Assembly: GCF_030848805.1 (NCBI RefSeq)
Contig: NC_092367.1
Span: 930,001 to 994,000 of the forward strand
From: Temnothorax longispinosus
Lineage: Eukaryota; Arthropoda; Insecta; Hymenoptera; Formicidae
Length of the DNA stretch: 64,000 bases
Reading direction: 5' to 3'
In this document: positions 25,023 to 36,840 of the stretch, piece after piece
Position numbering within the stretch: position 1 is the first letter of the stretch
Layout: each line of letters begins with the position of its first letter
Program-made: the position numbers and the translations under genes
The notes under the pieces: generated by a model
The model's database searches: none
The model's input: the letters and a program-made list of their open reading frames with translations, nothing else
Told to the model about the DNA's origin: nothing

Positions 25023-26622
25023 AATGGTTCAGTCCCACCGGCTCGGCCCTAATAATCCAGGAACACGAAGACAAGTTATGACAGCCAGTGTCGCAGCCCC
25101 TTTGGTGGGTTGCAACTGCGTGGGCGACATGTGCCATTGTTCAAACAGTGCAGCCCAACACCTTCTATCAGCGCTGACCGTACCATCCACTATCCACTCC
25201 GACATTCCTCTCTCTTCAAGGTGACGACCGCGCGAGGTATACACGCTCGTCATTTATACCCTGACCCGAATACTTCCCTTGGAAATAGTTCCGACTGCGA
25301 AATGACTTCATCTTGCAAGTCGGTAGAATCGCGGAATCTAGTCGGAAGATCATTCCGCGCTATTAAATCGATCGCGCTTGTTTCCGAGCTGCTTAAATTC
25401 ATATTTATGAGAAAGACAATAAATATTTCTTCGCACTTAGCGTAGTCGTTCTATACTTATCGTTCGATCAATAAAATACGTAATTTGTCAATAGTCGCAG
25501 AGCTCCAACGCCCACAAAAACAATAAAAAATAAAAAAGAAGAAGAATTAAGAATTAAAGATGAATCTACAGAAAAAGCAATTTTTTCGCGATGGTATCCC
25601 TGATCAAGCTGCCGTCGATTAAATCTGCAAACTGACTCGGAATCGCGGTCTTCATTGCTCCAAATTTCGGTCATGAAATAGGAATCTCTAACCCCACCGC
25701 CATCCGAGTTAGGGTAGTTTGACGCGAGGTAGTAAAACGTGACTTTACTCTGGAAATAATATCGGCCATAAAGTCGGGGGATAGTAAGGTAACCAATGTC
25801 TGTTCGAAAAGTCAATTCTGACCGCGCTTTAATCTGACAGAAAATACTAGCGGCGTTTTGTGCCGATACCTTACGAATCGTTGTGCTGTTTTCGCAATAT
25901 ATAAATACAAACGCTCTGCGATAATTAAACTGCAGGAAATTGCAGGAGATACAATTAACTGTTTACGAAGCCACATTAAAATTATATTGTATCAGAAGAT
26001 ATCTTACAAGTTTTGCAAATGGCAATACACACATTATGCGTAGATTATAATGTGTAAGTAACAACGACGGTTCGGAGAACGTCGTTAATCGACAGATGAC
26101 ACTGTCGCGTACAGGAATTTAACTTCCACTTGCTGTTCTATCCTTAAAGGAAGTGCAAGCGTCTAATCTTCCATCTGGCTCAGCACTGAATGAATAACAA
26201 CACCTGATTGATGTTGCAGCATTAGTAGCCGACGATGATCATAAATAAGAGCGCTGTAAGCTTACGGTGTAACTTTACCGCGGCATTGGCTCGCAGATTA
26301 CTGTGCAACACTTATACTATATTACTTATCCATTTAATGCAAAAATTAATTTTACAGCTTTTTCCCCAACGGAGATTGCGTCATTTATTAAGGAAATAGA
26401 TAAAATTAATGTTCTTCTGTCTGTTATCTAATTAATTTTTTTTATTAGAACAGTTTTATCATATACCTTAAAAATAAAAAATAACTCAGTCTCCGTAGTA
26501 TTTCAGTCCAATATTTTAAGACTTATTCCATTAATAACTTCGGACAAGAAGAAATTCGTTCCATCGTTCGTTCAATACGGACTCAGCGGGATCATCGAAT
26601 GGGAGTGTCTAATACGCACCTG

Positions 26623-26627
<5 letters not shown>

Positions 26628-26672
<45 letters not shown>

Positions 26673-26676
26673 CTCT
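26628..26676. repeat. (TC)n microsatellite
   Basis: CT dinucleotide tract of about 45 bases with one G interruption near its end. Confidence 0.95.
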
Positions 26677-27826
26677 ACATCAGTAGCACGGCCGTTTTAT
26701 TAGCAGAATGGTCCGTAATTCCAATCGGAGTTAGTATTACACGAACGTGCTCCGAATGAAGTAAAATCTTCGCGTATTGACGCACGATAAATAATCTGCG
26801 GGATCGGCGCGCGCGCGCGCGCGCGCCATTATTCCGTGACCGTAATACATCGCGCGCACATATCGTAATATAATTTGCATTAAATCGCGACTACTTTCCG
26901 CATTCAAGTTAAGCACTGCGGCATCAAATGCAATCGCTGTTAATTTACAATTCCATTGCATATACCCTCATAATCAGCGTTGTCCGCTCATGTGGTTACA
27001 ATCGAATTATTATAATATTTTTTTCCGTTGTCGAAACAGCATTGAAATTTCGACGTTACCGGCAATCGCGCCAATCGCACAGCTCGATTTTATTAGAATA
27101 TACAAAATCGCGAGTCCGGTTCGAATGAAGATTTGATGTCGCGTAAAAAATACATGACGCGCTCTCGGATAGAAACGACGCGTTCGTTTGCGATCATCCG
27201 TGACGGTGCTGAAACATTAAAGACCCTAAATTGGAGCCGGTTGATTAAGTTATGGAACTCACGTCGCACGCTTCAAGGGTTAGAAATATTTAATTTCTCT
27301 CGTGCCGTATCATTTAATGCCGGCTCTATCCTCGCCTCCGCCAGGTCACGTGGCAGCCTCAGAAACGTGATATAATTACCAGTCCATCTTCGGAGCGTCT
27401 ACCTCTGTCTGAGCATTGCCAGAGGCCGAAACCCAAATTGAATCAATCAAGCTTGTATCTGAGCACGTATGTTGCTAATCGAATCGATTCATGTTTCGCC
27501 TATACGGAATTTCAACCATCTACCAAAGGATTCATTCGTCTGGTACGTACACACGAACGGATGCGCGGGCGCACGTGTGCTAATGGTTATTGTCCAAAGA
27601 TACAGCCGTAACCGCAGAATAATAATCGACCGCGCAAGTGTGCGGAATAATGATTCATCCGTGCGCAACCAATCAATAGCACGCAATATCTATTATCATT
27701 AATAATTAAATGTGTATTGAGATAATATTTACTAATAATATTTAATATTTTACTAACGGAAATGAGTAAAAGTCATTTTCCAATTAACGCATTACTGACC
27801 AATGAACGTATTTCCTTATGTTGCAG

Positions 27827-27954
27827 GTGCTGACAGCGACACATTGCGGGGGTTAAAGTGCCTGTCGAGAACGGCGAGGAAGTGGCGAGATTCGTAAAAA
27901 TCGGCATCGGGGGCGGACGATCCGGGCAGCGGTAGTGGTAGCGGAGCGGCAGGG
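27827..27954 (+). other. tutl: Probable 5' untranslated exon of turtle
   Basis: A good acceptor (TTCCTTATGTTGCAG) ends at 27826 and a good donor (GGG|GTGAGC) starts at 27955. The 128-base segment has no ATG. When joined to the next exon in the frame used by turtle, it carries a stop TAA at 27854-27856 followed by an open stretch to the junction. Translation must therefore begin downstream, in the next exon. This internal consistency supports the exon, but no conserved protein is available to confirm it. Any more 5' exon is not identified. Confidence 0.5.
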
Positions 27955-28594
27955 GTGAGCAAATTTCATTTACACTTTACACTAGTGAGAAAACAAAGTA
28001 GAATAAATCGAATAAAGTCAAATTTTGTCTAAAGCTCGTCAAGCCTCGATTACCCGGACTGTCAAATCTATTTTCGTAAAGAGATGGATATGCGGATAAT
28101 TCATCTGTCTTACCTTCTCAACTTTACATACAACTTATCCCTATTAACTTATACGCTTAACGTTTTTGATGCAATCGACAACCATTTAATTATTACGTCG
28201 CGTCGATATCTTGGTCGATATCAATTGAAGTCGAAATTGATATTAAAATTATCCTCGATTTTTACATATAAAAAGACCAGCCCACAAATTTTTGTGAGAT
28301 GAAATTTTTTTCATCAGCCATAACGATTAACGCGATATCCGATACGTCGATATCCGATAAATTCACAATTGTTATTTACCGTCACTTCGTGACATATCCG
28401 CCACTTTCTGCAATGCGCGCACTATAGTTTACGGCTCCTTATTTACCGCGGATACTCGTGGCTTGCGCGACATATTGAGCGACATGTTATTTACCGGCCA
28501 TAGCTCACCTTCCACGAGGAGACCGGCCGATGATTGTTACCGCGCCGCGTGTGCTATAGCTATAACGCGGACGTCGACCGCTTATACCCCGCAG

Positions 28595-28768
28595 GTACTA
28601 TGGGAGCGGGGGTATGGGGGGCGGAGGAGGGCTACAAGCCACGGACCTCCGGCGAAGGCTCGAGTTCCAGTGTACCGGAGGAACTTGTTCGCAGGGTCTG
28701 CGGTCCCTAAGGCACGACAGCTACCATGCTACCGAGGAGAACGCCGCTTGTGACGACTACGAGGACAG
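28595..28768 (+). CDS. tutl: Turtle exon with proposed start codon (coding 28614-28768)
   Basis: The acceptor CTTATACCCCGCAG ends at 28594 and the donor ACAG|GTAACT starts at 28769. The frame that continues into the next exon has its first ATG at 28614, with G at -3 and G at +4. It encodes 51 residues plus two bases (phase 2). The peptide opens with a Gly run, then LRRRLEFQCTGGTC, a His/Tyr-rich stretch and an acidic Cys-containing end (AACDDYEDR after the join). It has no Ig fold and no signal peptide. I recognise no domain, and the Cys spacing is not that of an LDL-receptor A repeat. Coding status rests on the uninterrupted frame through two splice joins and a protein-like composition. A second, out-of-frame ATG at 28600 has a stronger context. 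If initiation is instead at 29321, this exon is all leader. Confidence 0.6.
28600..28710 (+). promoter_or_regulatory. Upstream ORF overlapping the turtle start
   Basis: ATG at 28600 has A at -3 and G at +4, a stronger context than the turtle ATG 14 bases downstream. It is in another frame, reads 36 codons and stops at TAA 28708-28710, inside the proposed turtle coding region. Ribosomes using it would miss the 28614 start. They could reinitiate at the in-frame Met at 29321, about 176 mature-mRNA bases later. The arrangement is seen directly; regulation by it is inference. Confidence 0.45.
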
Positions 28769-28904
28769 GTAACTGATCGCGGATGTCGCGGCGGAGGAAA
28801 TGCGCTCCATTTGTCCAGCGGTCAAATCTGCTTTGCATGCAACGTGTGTAAAATTAAAAACGAAGAAAGTAAACTTATAATTTATTTTCTTATTAATCAT
28901 ATCG

Positions 28905-29147
28905 ACATGATATTCTATGTATATACAGATGAGGAAAAAATGATAGGAAAATATAAAACTTTTAAAACTAGAAGATATAAAAGACTCTAATTAATAGTCA
29001 ATAAAGTAACATAAAATGACATTCTATATATGAGACATTCTATAATAGATGAGAAAAAATAATAGGAGAATATAAAGCTTATAAAGCTCGTGCTAAAAAA
29101 ATATTATACAAAAGACTCCAAAATTAGTGGTTAATAAAATAAACATA
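28905..29147 (+). repeat. Diverged tandem duplication in a turtle intron
   Basis: Two AT-rich units, 28905-29012 and about 29028-29147, share in order the blocks ATTCTAT, AGATGAG, AAAATATAAA, ATATAAAAGACTC and a final AACATA, with small insertions. It lies in the 434-base intron before the signal-segment exon. No function is evident. Confidence 0.65.
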
Positions 29148-29202
29148 TAAGTACTGAGAGAGGCAAAATCGCTTATATAATGAAATAATGACTTCCACTT
29201 AG

Positions 29203-29528
29203 GAGGACTGACCACGAAGCGATCCTCGCTTCCGGTCAGCCTACCTGCACAGGCTGCCGGCGATCGTATAGGCGCCAGGAGAGCGAAACGGTTGAGAAAA
29301 AGGAGACTCTGAAGCGACGCATGCCCGAATCGGATGAGATCGGTGCGGTGTACCGGAAGCTGCGGCTTTGCCTGGGCCTTTTCGAGCACGCGAGTAAAAA
29401 CGATGAAGCGGAAGAGGACGATGAGGAGAAGAGGCATCGATTACGGTGGTGTCGCAGGGGCGTCCGACGAGTCGTGGAAGTGGCGACAAGAGCTCTGCTC
29501 CTTGGCATCGCGCTTCTCGTCACGCCAG
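29203..29528 (+). CDS. tutl: Turtle exon: charged N-terminal region and signal segment
   Basis: The acceptor ACTTCCACTTAG ends at 29202. One base completes the split Arg, then 108 codons and one base are read (phase 1 at the end). In the long model these are residues 52-160. Residues about 66-120 contain a small Cys cluster (PTCTGC) and a basic stretch; an acidic run with EEDDEE follows. A basic segment (RWCRRGVRR) then precedes a hydrophobic core (ALLLGIALLV), giving the n-region and h-region of a signal peptide or signal anchor. Cleavage near the following GLC/QQ is plausible and would leave the Ig ectodomain starting QQDAVHI. A second in-frame Met at 29321, in poor context, would give a shorter 70-residue leader. 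The exon ends CCAG with the intron starting GCAAGT, a GC rather than GT donor. A GT donor a few bases later would break the frame. Confidence 0.8.
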
Positions 29529-30930
29529 GCAAGTATTCTGTCTCCATAGCGCTTCTATCTCATAGCCGCGAGTTGATACCGGCATTAAAAGCCATTCGAA
29601 AATACAGGATTTATTTCTTTCGTCGCGCAAAGAGAGCTCGAAATTTTTACGTGTATATGTGTGTTCAAGTATCTCGAAAACTACAATAAAAATCCAAAAC
29701 CTTGTTTTCACTAGACAACTCAGTTACTAATATACCGTCGTATCCGGGAATCTCTTCATTTGTCCGCCGGTGCAATCACCGCCGGTCTCGCGTTCGTTCC
29801 TCAATTAGCGGGGACCGCAAATTAGAGTTCACTAGTTGGCGGGACGTCCGAATGGTCGCTAATGCCGCGGCACCGTATCTCACGAAACGGGTCGTTGGTT
29901 CTCAAATCCGGCGGACCGTAGGCGGGGCACCAGAGATGGAGAGCTTGCGGCTCGTAATGGGACGTCGACGCAGATCGACAAATGAAGCGAAATAAGCCGG
30001 CCGCGCGATCAGATAATGGCTATCGGACGAGAATACCAAGTGCTCGATCTCCTTAAGTCGGGCGAGATAAAGCGAATGGCGCGCGAGATAAGCTCAATTT
30101 TCGCGACTGTCTGAACCTGCGAAGATAACTGTACGCTCTGAAAGATCGCTTTGCGAATAGAACATAACTAAATATATCGTCGCGGTAAACTTCGATAAAG
30201 GGATCGAGTTACAAAAAAAGCTTGTATAATCACAACTGCTTTTCCATTAGAAAGGTTAGTATCCTTTTGGTTGTACAAACATTCATTCCCAAACCGTTCG
30301 TTTGTTTATAATACAAAGACGATATGCGGTATTATCGATGACTAATAAATCATTCTTTTTATCACGACTTATGTTGACAACATAATTACGGAGGTCAAAT
30401 TCGTCGCACAATTTTCGATTGACGACAGGCGCATCTGGCTAGATCGCCAACCTCATTCAAACTTGCAATCACAAATATTCTCTTTTGACGCGCACGATTC
30501 ACGAGTTTCAATTTGAATGAAATTCCCCGTTTTGCAGGCCGAAACGGCATGAATGCATCGTAAAAAAGAGACTGCGCCTTTTATCAGTGCTTTGAGTGCG
30601 TTTTGACACGTGGCAGTTTGACTGTCCGACGGAAAATAATTCTCGCAATCAGTCAAAGAGACATAATTTCGGCTGGGACACGCGAGAGGCGTATAGACAC
30701 AATATCAGTTTTGATATTATACAATGATGATATTTATACACTTTTGTAAATTCCCATATCCCATTAGGGTTTCGAAATAAGCGATGCTTGCAAATCGTTA
30801 ATTAGACTGTGATTCAGACTGTGTGGGAAATTGGAGCATTGTATACGTTGCATCGCGAAATTGTCACGAAAATTATAATTAAAATAAAATAAATACAGAA
30901 TAATAAATTTCTTTCGCCAGTATATAGAAT

Positions 30931-31217
30931 AACAATTAAAGTAATTTAAATCGACCGTGACTGGCAATATATAACGTCTTTTCGATATAATATAATGGGG
31001 TAATATTTTTCGCAATAAAAATTAAACTATTTAATTTAGAAATTACATCAACTGACCAAAACCCATGGTCGAAATTAATAATGTCTCGATGATTGATCCG
31101 AAAAAGTGCTGTGTGAATCCGACAAACCAAGTTGGCTCACAGTTTTTCAATGTTTATATCGAAAAGACGTTATACATATATTGCCAGTCACGGTCGATTT
31201 AAATTACTTTAATTGTT
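30931..31217. mobile_element. 287 bp inverted-repeat MITE
   Basis: Arms of about 60 bases, 30931-30988 and 31155-31217, are inverted copies containing ATCGACCGTGACTGGCAATA and its complement, with a central region of about 165 bases. The words AAAATAAATACAG occur at about 30885-30898 and again at 31218-31230. This could be a flanking duplication, but the left copy is about 30 bases outside the arm, so the match may be chance. There is no coding capacity. Confidence 0.78.
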
Positions 31218-31992
31218 AAAATAAATACAGTTTTGGAGGGCGAATCCACAAAGGAAGAATGCTTTTACACGCGGATATCGCGTTCTGTTTTCACAATTAT
31301 TCCGGCTGAAGTAACATTTTAAATCACGAAGACCTTAATCACGCCGTCGCAATGAGATTACTGAAGAGTAAAAAATAAAAACGCGCGCGACATTTCCGCG
31401 TTTCAGATTTTTTTTTTTTTAAGCGTACGCACATTACATGAGAACCCTTATGACGCTCGTTACTCTCATCAGTACGAACAATTTCATTAAAACTCTGCTT
31501 CTCTCACAAAATCTCATTCAAAATGTATGCTTGACTGCATTAACGGCATGTATAATATGCGACGGTAATATAAAAACTTGTATTATTCTACAATTTAAAT
31601 ACACATAATTTTGCTACTCCAAATATATATTTATATATATTAGATATATATAAGTATATATAATTGAATATACATATTAATTACTATTAATTGTTATAAT
31701 TAATTATACATATATATTGTGTGTAATTAATTACAACAATTGCAATAATTATTATTCGAAGAACATGATTTCTTTTTTATTTTTGCAATTCGGAATACTT
31801 GCTGGTAAATATTTATCTTTACGAACCCATTCTCAATGACCTCTTCTTCTTCACATAGATTATAAAGATCACCCTTCTGAGTAACCTTGAGAAGGTTTTA
31901 GCCGTTGCTGGTAGTTTATTTAAAAAAAGTTATGAACAAAAAAAAATTTGAAAAATCTGATTTATAATTTAATTTATTATTCTGTATAAGGA

Positions 31993-32231
31993 ACCTATTA
32001 TAAATTGATAAACTTTATTAAAAAACTTAGTCGAAGATTATATTTATCTTTCTTAACTGCCTCTGTACCCATATCTCAGAAATGGTGGAATATTTTCTCT
32101 TTAGCATACATATCATTAATATAAAATTGTTGCACTATTGTATGATTGAGATATGGGTGCAAAGACAGTCAGGAAAGAAAAGTATAAGCTTCTAATAAAT
32201 TTTTTATAAAGTTTATCAATTTGTAATAGGT
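31993..32231. mobile_element. 239 bp palindromic MITE
   Basis: Imperfect inverted arms of about 85 bases, 31993-32078 and 32147-32231. They share ACCTATTA, AATTGATAAACTTTAT and ACCCATATCTCA with their complements. A loop of about 68 bases separates them. No frame and no clear target duplication. Confidence 0.72.
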
Positions 32232-32272
32232 ACTAGAGCAATTTGTTATTAACAGCAAATTTCTCTAGTACC
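32229..32272. repeat. Short hairpin next to the palindromic MITE
   Basis: GGTACTAGAG at the left pairs with CTCTAGTACC at the right around an AT-rich loop. It overlaps the right edge of the preceding element by three bases and is followed by further GTACC repeats. Confidence 0.6.
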
Positions 32273-32529
32273 CCCTACTAGTACCCTCTGTTGTACCTTT
32301 TCTTGTACATGAATTATAAATACAAACATCTTGTATAATAAAGTTATTCCAGTTAAATCAAGATGAGATTTTCAAAGCCAATCATATTTTGAGGAATCAT
32401 GTAACGACATGAACGACAGTTGTTTAGATGTCAGTTTAGCTGCAATTTTATTTTGTAGACTGGATTACTTAAAGGTCTTAAAGGAAAGAAGTCCCTAACA
32501 CCCAATCTCTAACCTGGCCAGCCAACCTA

Positions 32530-32688
32530 GAGGACCAGCCCTTAAATATAGAGGGGTGCTCGTGGTAAGAAATACTCTTGGTGGATTGCCATTACCTTCC
32601 GAGAGGTCGAATAAAAACCGACGATTCTCGGTCGGATTTGAACTCGAATATTCGGCTCAATAGAACAGCGCACATCTCTCTGCGCCAC
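32530..32688 (-). mobile_element. tRNA-derived SINE
   Basis: Read on the minus strand from 32688, the sequence begins GTGGCGCAGAGAG. This contains a good RNA polymerase III A box (TGGCGCAGAG, about 32678-32687). About 42 bases on is a good B box (AGTTCAAATCC, 32634-32644). A tRNA-unrelated body follows, including GGTAATGGCAATCCACC. Box quality and spacing fit a tRNA-derived SINE head. It does not fold as an intact tRNA, because the stem after the B box does not pair with the start. The 3' limit near 32530 is approximate and no target duplication was found. A TGATGATGATGAT run abuts its 5' end. Confidence 0.72.
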
Positions 32689-32893
32689 AATGATGATGAT
32701 GATCAAGTTGTTTATTTTGTCAATATACAATAATGTTTCTTATAAAAACAAAATAAACTTTGGGGATACGTCGTGGATGATAGTGATGGAGAAGAGTGTA
32801 TGGTTGGATGTAACGATGTTACGTGGAGGATGCGTTTCCAAAAATATCACGCTCTGCGAGTCACAATAGTGCCACTCCACAATATGCCCGCTT

Positions 32894-33045
32894 AGCAGGT
32901 ACACACTTTTCGTAGAACGTAACAGTAAGGTTTCGACCAATCGCGTTGCTCGGTTTGGCCGTCTGTAACCGTAGAAGAAGAATCGAGCAACACGATTGGT
33001 CGAAACCTTACTGTTACGTTCTACGAATAGTGTGTGTGCCCTGCT
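32894..33045. mobile_element. 152 bp hairpin MITE
   Basis: Arms of about 60 bases, 32894-32952 and 32984-33045, match as inverted copies with a few differences. They include CGTAGAACGTAACAGTAAGG and the bases GTTTCGACCAATCG next to it. A loop of about 31 bases separates them. It could form a pre-miRNA-like stem if transcribed as part of the intron, but nothing shows that it does. Confidence 0.78.
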
Positions 33046-36000
33046 TAACTCTTGTCGTCCAATGAGATCGTCGGTGAGAATGTCGAACAGGGCAATAAAT
33101 ATTGCTGTCGAATTTGTTTATATTCTTAAGTCGGCGCGCGGTCGAACGCTCGCGAGAAAATGCGGTTAATTACTGTGGTGCCATACCGATAAGGGCACAC
33201 ACACACGCGGCCACCACAAAATAAAATAAACAAGCTTAATAGTTGTATTTTTCCGTGTGGACTCATTGAGCATCTTTCAGGGATAGTATCGATATGTGAG
33301 TGTCGAAGTGAGTGAAAACTACGGTATTTTGTATATTACAGGAACTAGTTCGCGGACCATTAGTAAGTCGGTATTGAGTTTAAACCGGGCAAAAAACATG
33401 GCAATTAAAAAAGAAACCTCTGGTGATCAGTATACGCTACATAAGGTATAATGAACTAGTGAGATTACAAAGAAGTGAGAGAACAAAAACAAAACAAAGA
33501 GGACGTATGGGTCCCGCAGAGCTCGCTTAGGCTTAATTTTATCTTAACTTGCGCTTTATGACGTAGAAATTTACCCGACTGTACTCTTTATACACACACA
33601 TATCAGTAAATTACTTCCCTTAGCACTGACACAAACTGTTATATTTTTTAAACTTTTTTGTTTATAACATTTTAATAAACAACAAACGACTAAAACGACT
33701 TTCTGAAGGTTACTCAGAAGGATAACTTCTATGATATATGTGAAGGAGAAGGTCATTGAGAGTGGGTTCATAAGGGTCAATATTTATCGGTGTTACTTAT
33801 GAAGTGTACTTGTATCGTTTTTAATTAAAATCTAATTAATAATGCTGCGGTTTTTCCACGGTGGGCTTTCATTAATTTTCGTGCCTATGGTATGTACATT
33901 TTACGCACATATGCAGGCGAAATAAAATTTGCGACGTGCATACAATATCGGAGTAAATCATTTAAAATATTTGAAATAAAATAGTTGAAACAGAACGCGC
34001 ATTTTTGTACGGATTCCCTTAATTAAATTTTACTCCACTTTCGCGCCTATATACATTATCACGTTAACATTTCTGTGTTTAATTGAGCTGAACGCCGCGT
34101 GTCCCGGCGCTATATCTAAGATTAACGTGTCGCGATATGCGATCGTAATATCGAAACGGGAAACGCAAGTTTGGGACAAACTGCTTCCCCTTTTAAGGGC
34201 TTCGTGATCGCAATAAATTTCCCTTTAGCGTACAATAGCGTGTCTCGAGCAGGACGCATAACTCTATAAACTCCACATAGTTTGTATCTCTATTTGCGCA
34301 CGCGTTGCGGGGACGGGCGATTACGATTTCTTCCTCATATAGCGATCAAAGTGTCGCGAATGGCGGGCCATTAAACTCGTTACTACGTGGGTGCCGACCT
34401 GGAGGGTATGTTGCCCTTGGTGGAGCCCGTTGCGCACGGGAAACCCGCGATCGATCGGCAGGCCTCGAGATAACACTCGACGACAGTATATGACCGGCCA
34501 TGATCGACATTTCGCGACGTTGTCGTCAACAGACAATGTGGAGCACCGAGATTCTGAGCCGATGCCCATGTTTTTACGCGAATGACGCACGTGTCGTTGC
34601 ACGAAGGCTGCATCGTCGTCAGTGCAATGGTTGCATCTTCCCCTCGCGATTAAGCTTTCAACGCTCGTTATTTTCGCGCGCAATACCCTTAAATCGACAA
34701 ATTTATGGCACAATCGTTAACGGCGGACGGTTAAACGTGATTTCCCCTCACCGCGTTTTATTTGTTACCGACAAGCGGGATTCTTGCGCGTATGAAAATC
34801 ATAATAGCGCGCGTAAAGTCGATACTTAGTGGAGAGCCCGCAGTGAAGTCTCTCGGGCTCTCAGAGCGGATAGTTTGCTCGCACGAGAAAAGATTTTCGC
34901 GTTTTACCGTCCCGAGCCCGAGCTACATTTACCCGTTTTATTTATACGAAATAATTAAAACCTATCTTCGAATCCTGAGCTCATTAAGGTAATAGTATAC
35001 TCGTTAGCCCTGCTTAATTGTTCTACCTTCCGCCTCATCCAATTGGATATCTCGTGCGCGGGGGGCCGCCTCAACACACACACACCTGGCTAGGTTTAGC
35101 TTACACGAGGTACGAGCTGATGGAACGGCTCGCTAATTTCACGCTTCGCCGCTGTTTGAAAATTCGTTGGCGAAGATGAGGAGCTGCTTCGTGGGCTTGT
35201 TTTAACATTCTCGTGCTTTCGAGGTGAACGCGTACCTGCGGCAAAAAAACGTACCAAAAAAATATATTAAATTCTTACGTATTTTTCAACAAAAAATTAT
35301 GATTTTATATAACTTACTTATAACATTAAATCGACGTATTTATATGTGTGGTTTATTTGAGAAGTTACTTAAAATTATGTAATATTAAAAATTCTTTACA
35401 TTGAATTTATTAATATCTCCATTGAGAAAGAAAGAGAGAATCTGAAAAGCGAGTTTGAATGCAATATCTGTTTCAGTTTGCTAAAGCGCAAGAGCGAGAT
35501 ATTTTATTTCGAAAGAAAATATTTCGTTTTCGCGTCGTGCAGTAGAGATAAACGAAATTTCTCGCGTTTCGCGTCCCCGTGCGAGAAGCAGCTGCATATA
35601 TTCCCCCGCAGAACATTCAAATGAATTGCTCAATCTGTTTATCTCGCCGGGAAAAACAACCGCGAAATAAAAGGCGGGTTGCCAAAACGACGTGGAAGTG
35701 ATTCCCGTCTAAACCCACCTCCTCACTCCCCCCGAGTTAACGGGCTGCGAAACGGAAAAGTCTTTTCCCGCGCGCGTAAAGAGAGTTTCCGCGCCGATTG
35801 CTCGCTTTTCCCTTCGGATCTTCCGATGATCGGGTAATACGACTCGACCGAGTTTTTTTCCCGCGCCTCGTAGAGTCGAGAGGCGAATAATTCCTGGCGC
35901 GTTCGCGCCGTCGCGTGCGCGAAAAATATTAACGCGCGAGATTTATCGCGCGCGCCGGATCGGCTTGTACGCAGACCGAGCGATTCCGCGCTGATACCGC

Positions 36001-36126
36001 CGCCGCGAGAAATATAGGAACGCGCGATTATCGCAATTAGACCGGTGCACGGTGCTCGGCAATTTTGCGTTATCGAGGGATGTGTATCGTCCGGCCGACC
36101 TCGCGGCAACGTGTTGCATAAATCCT

Positions 36127-36145
36127 GGGGGGGGGGGGGGGGGGG
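36127..36145 (+). repeat. G homopolymer of 19 bases
   Basis: An uninterrupted run of 19 G followed by A. Such runs are rare, unstable and error-prone in sequencing, so the exact length is uncertain. Confidence 0.9.
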
Positions 36146-36840
36146 AAAAAGATTCGCCTCCACGCACTTTAACACATCAATATTTTAACGTTCGTATTTG
36201 AATGTAAATTAATGTCCGTACGAAGATATAGGGGTAAATGTTGAGTTTCCAGGCGCTTGGTTCATTCAACGGGCAAATTAACGAACGTCATGCGTGTATC
36301 GCACACCATGATGATTATAATTATTATCTGCACACATGTACCGAATCGCGCGGAGAGAGGCTTTATTTCGCTTAGCCGAGATAACGAGGTGTTCGCGTCG
36401 CGTACACGCGCCCGCACACGCTGCAGACAGACCGTTGAAAATTTAATAACAAGTAACAATAAAAACGGTTATTTGGACGCCGCGTTATCCCAGGAGGACC
36501 CCCGACAATGGCGATAATGGCCGCACAAATGTGCGTCGGTTGCTCGCGTCCGAGTCCGGATTATTATTCGCACTGCGTACACCGAGGGGGCGGATTAAAA
36601 CGGGTTGTTGCATGATCAGAGACACGGCGGATGTTATGCCGATTTTCTCGTGCAATATCAATAGTATCGTCACGGCTCTGACCGACCCCGTTACGTTAAT
36701 AACGCGCCGCTCTCGTCGCGCGACATGATTGTCGATCACGTTTGGCTCTTGCGACAAACGTAGGCACGTTTAATTTTCTGTTGAATTGGCAAAGCTTTCT
36801 AACGACTTTCTTTATCTCTTAGATGACAAACGGAGCCGTA

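Larger units (their letters stand above)
24324..27826. other. Non-coding stretch before the first supported turtle exon
   Basis: Contains two long dinucleotide microsatellites and a GC-dinucleotide tract (26808-26826), listed separately where long. An imperfect hairpin of about 120 bases lies at about 26370-26495, with ends resembling CGGAGA...TTAAGG and its complement; it may be an old MITE. No gene is supported. Confidence 0.5.

Noticed and set aside
24718..25137. Leu/Ser-repeat and Glu/Arg-repeat frames
   Set aside because: Translations of the (AG)n microsatellite.
28614..28768. LDL-receptor class A domain suggested by the FQCTGGTC motif in the first coding exon
   Set aside because: The remaining Cys spacing and the acidic SDE calcium motif are missing.
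29529..29689. Continuation of the signal-segment frame past 29528
   Set aside because: The sequence after TPG becomes unrelated, whereas splicing to 40951 restores a clean Ig domain start.
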